Below, piece by piece: positions 63,352 through 64,000 of a DNA stretch of 64,000 nucleotides (the stretch's first letter is position 1; the number at the start of each line of letters is the position of its first letter). The position numbers were made by a program, and so were the translations under genes. The DNA is from Heliophilum fasciatum (GTDB taxonomy: Bacteria > Bacillota > Desulfitobacteriia > Heliobacteriales > Heliobacteriaceae), in NCBI RefSeq assembly GCF_004341395.1, contig NZ_SLXT01000003.1:62001-126000 (forward strand). The letters are read 5' to 3'. The notes under the pieces were generated by a model that saw only the letters and a list, made by a program, of their open reading frames with translations, made no database searches and had not been told where the DNA came from.

Positions 63352-64000
63352 ATGAGCAATCATGCCGTGCCGACTTTTTATGCTCCTGGAGAGCGTGATC
63401 CCCAAGAACGGATCGAACAGCAAGCCAAGATCATCGCTAACCTCCAAGGTGTCCAGGCTTTTTTCGATGCTCTCCCTCACATTGTAATTATCGTCAACGA
63501 ATATTTGCAAACGGTGTTTTGCAATCAAGCGCTCTACGTTCTGCTGAATATCCCGGAAAACACGCCACTTGCCGGTCTACGCCCTGGGGAACTGCTTTGC
63601 TGTGTTCATCCTAAGACCATGCCCGGTGGCTGTGGTACCACCGAACATTGCCGCACCTGCGGGTTGATCAACACGGTTCTCCGAAGCCGGTCCGGGCAAA
63701 CCGTCAAGGGTGAATGCTCGATCACCGTGGAAGAAAACCATCAGGGCAATACGTTGGAGTTTGGGATCACAGCGTCACCGCTGACCGTTGACGGTTATCA
63801 TTTTACGATCATCTCCTTAAATGACATTAGCGATGTCAAACGCCGGCGTGTACTGGAACGGGTTTTTTTTCATGATATCATCAATGCCGCCTCCGGTCTC
63901 AACGGATTCACCGAACTCCTCCGGGAGTATAATTCTTCCGCGGAAGCCCAAAGCATCCTCGACGCCTTGCAGACGGTTGCCAAACAACTGGTTCAGGACA
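63352..64000 (+). CDS. PAS histidine kinase with Cys-rich motif (C-terminal part outside the window)
   Basis: Open from the ATG at 63352 to the window end (216 codons), so the gene is incomplete. AAGGGGGGG precedes the start. A PAS-like region (about residues 35-165) contains a cysteine/histidine-rich patch (CCVHPKTM, GGCGTTEHC, RTCG; Cys83, 84, 94, 100 and 103), and an H-box-like RVFFHDIINAASG follows. The cysteines could bind metal or sense redox (inference). Confidence 0.8.
   Translation, partial: MSNHAVPTFYAPGERDPQERIEQQAKIIANLQGVQAFFDALPHIVIIVNEYLQTVFCNQALYVLLNIPENTPLAGLRPGELLCCVHPKTMPGGCGTTEHCRTCGLINTVLRSRSGQTVKGECSITVEENHQGNTLEFGITASPLTVDGYHFTIISLNDISDVKRRRVLERVFFHDIINAASGLNGFTELLREYNSSAEAQSILDALQTVAKQLVQD

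Overview
The window is chromosomal DNA of a heliobacterium, a photosynthetic, spore-forming member of the Clostridia. The diagnostic genes are pshA (type I homodimeric reaction-centre core), bchE/bchM/bchG/bchJ, and a petCBDA set whose cytochrome is a di-haem c protein instead of cytochrome f. Sporulation genes (spoVT, spoVG, yabG, yabP, yabQ, csfB) fit the endospore-forming Firmicutes. I do not assign a species.

Region 1 (1-10.2 kb, almost all minus strand) is one end of the photosynthesis gene cluster. Transcription runs hemA, petJ, then the pet operon (72-aa membrane protein, petC, petB, petD, petA), then an 80-aa membrane protein with tspO, then bchJ, bchG, pshA, bchM and bchE, which leaves the window at base 1. 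Together these supply Glu-tRNA reduction for tetrapyrroles, late (bacterio)chlorophyll steps, the reaction centre, and the cytochrome bc complex with its electron carrier cytochrome c553. A tRNA-Glu and a tRNA-Met gene mark the edge of the cluster.

Region 2 (10.7-49 kb) is a long stretch of conserved Bacillus/Clostridia gene order read in reverse: csfB, yaaO, tmk, holB, yaaT, yabA, rsmI, metG, tatD, yabE, rnmV, rsmA, yabG, ispE, spoVG, glmU, prs, rplY/ctc, pth, mfd, prsA-like, spoVT, yabN/mazG, hup, rqcP, yabP, yabQ, divIC. Several genes not expected there interrupt it: murT-gatD and ppx, an HD-GYP/nucleotidyltransferase pair between mfd and pth, a PRC-barrel protein between rplY and prs, a COOH-NH2 ligase (amidoligase) gene between glmU and spoVG, a half-size ferritin-like gene and an unknown gene near spoVG, a GntR regulator overlapping ispE, and glnB-amtB between yabG and rsmA. 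Most minus-strand units end in clear intrinsic terminators.

Region 3 (49-64 kb) is accessory: a lytic transglycosylase, two tandem DUF445 membrane proteins, an RND efflux operon (adaptor, pump, TetR regulator) with a well-formed promoter and palindromic operator, rnhA, bifunctional adhE with a structured leader, a PAS histidine kinase, a beta-type carbonic anhydrase, and a second PAS histidine kinase cut by the window end.

Many genes start with TTG or GTG behind a strong Shine-Dalgarno sequence. I moved starts accordingly and say so in each entry. The observations most worth following are the glnB-amtB intergenic attenuator with an ANTAR-like hexaloop hairpin, the amidoligase gene, the HD-GYP/nucleotidyltransferase pair, the 72-aa gene fused to the pet operon, and the tRNA-Glu gene beside hemA.
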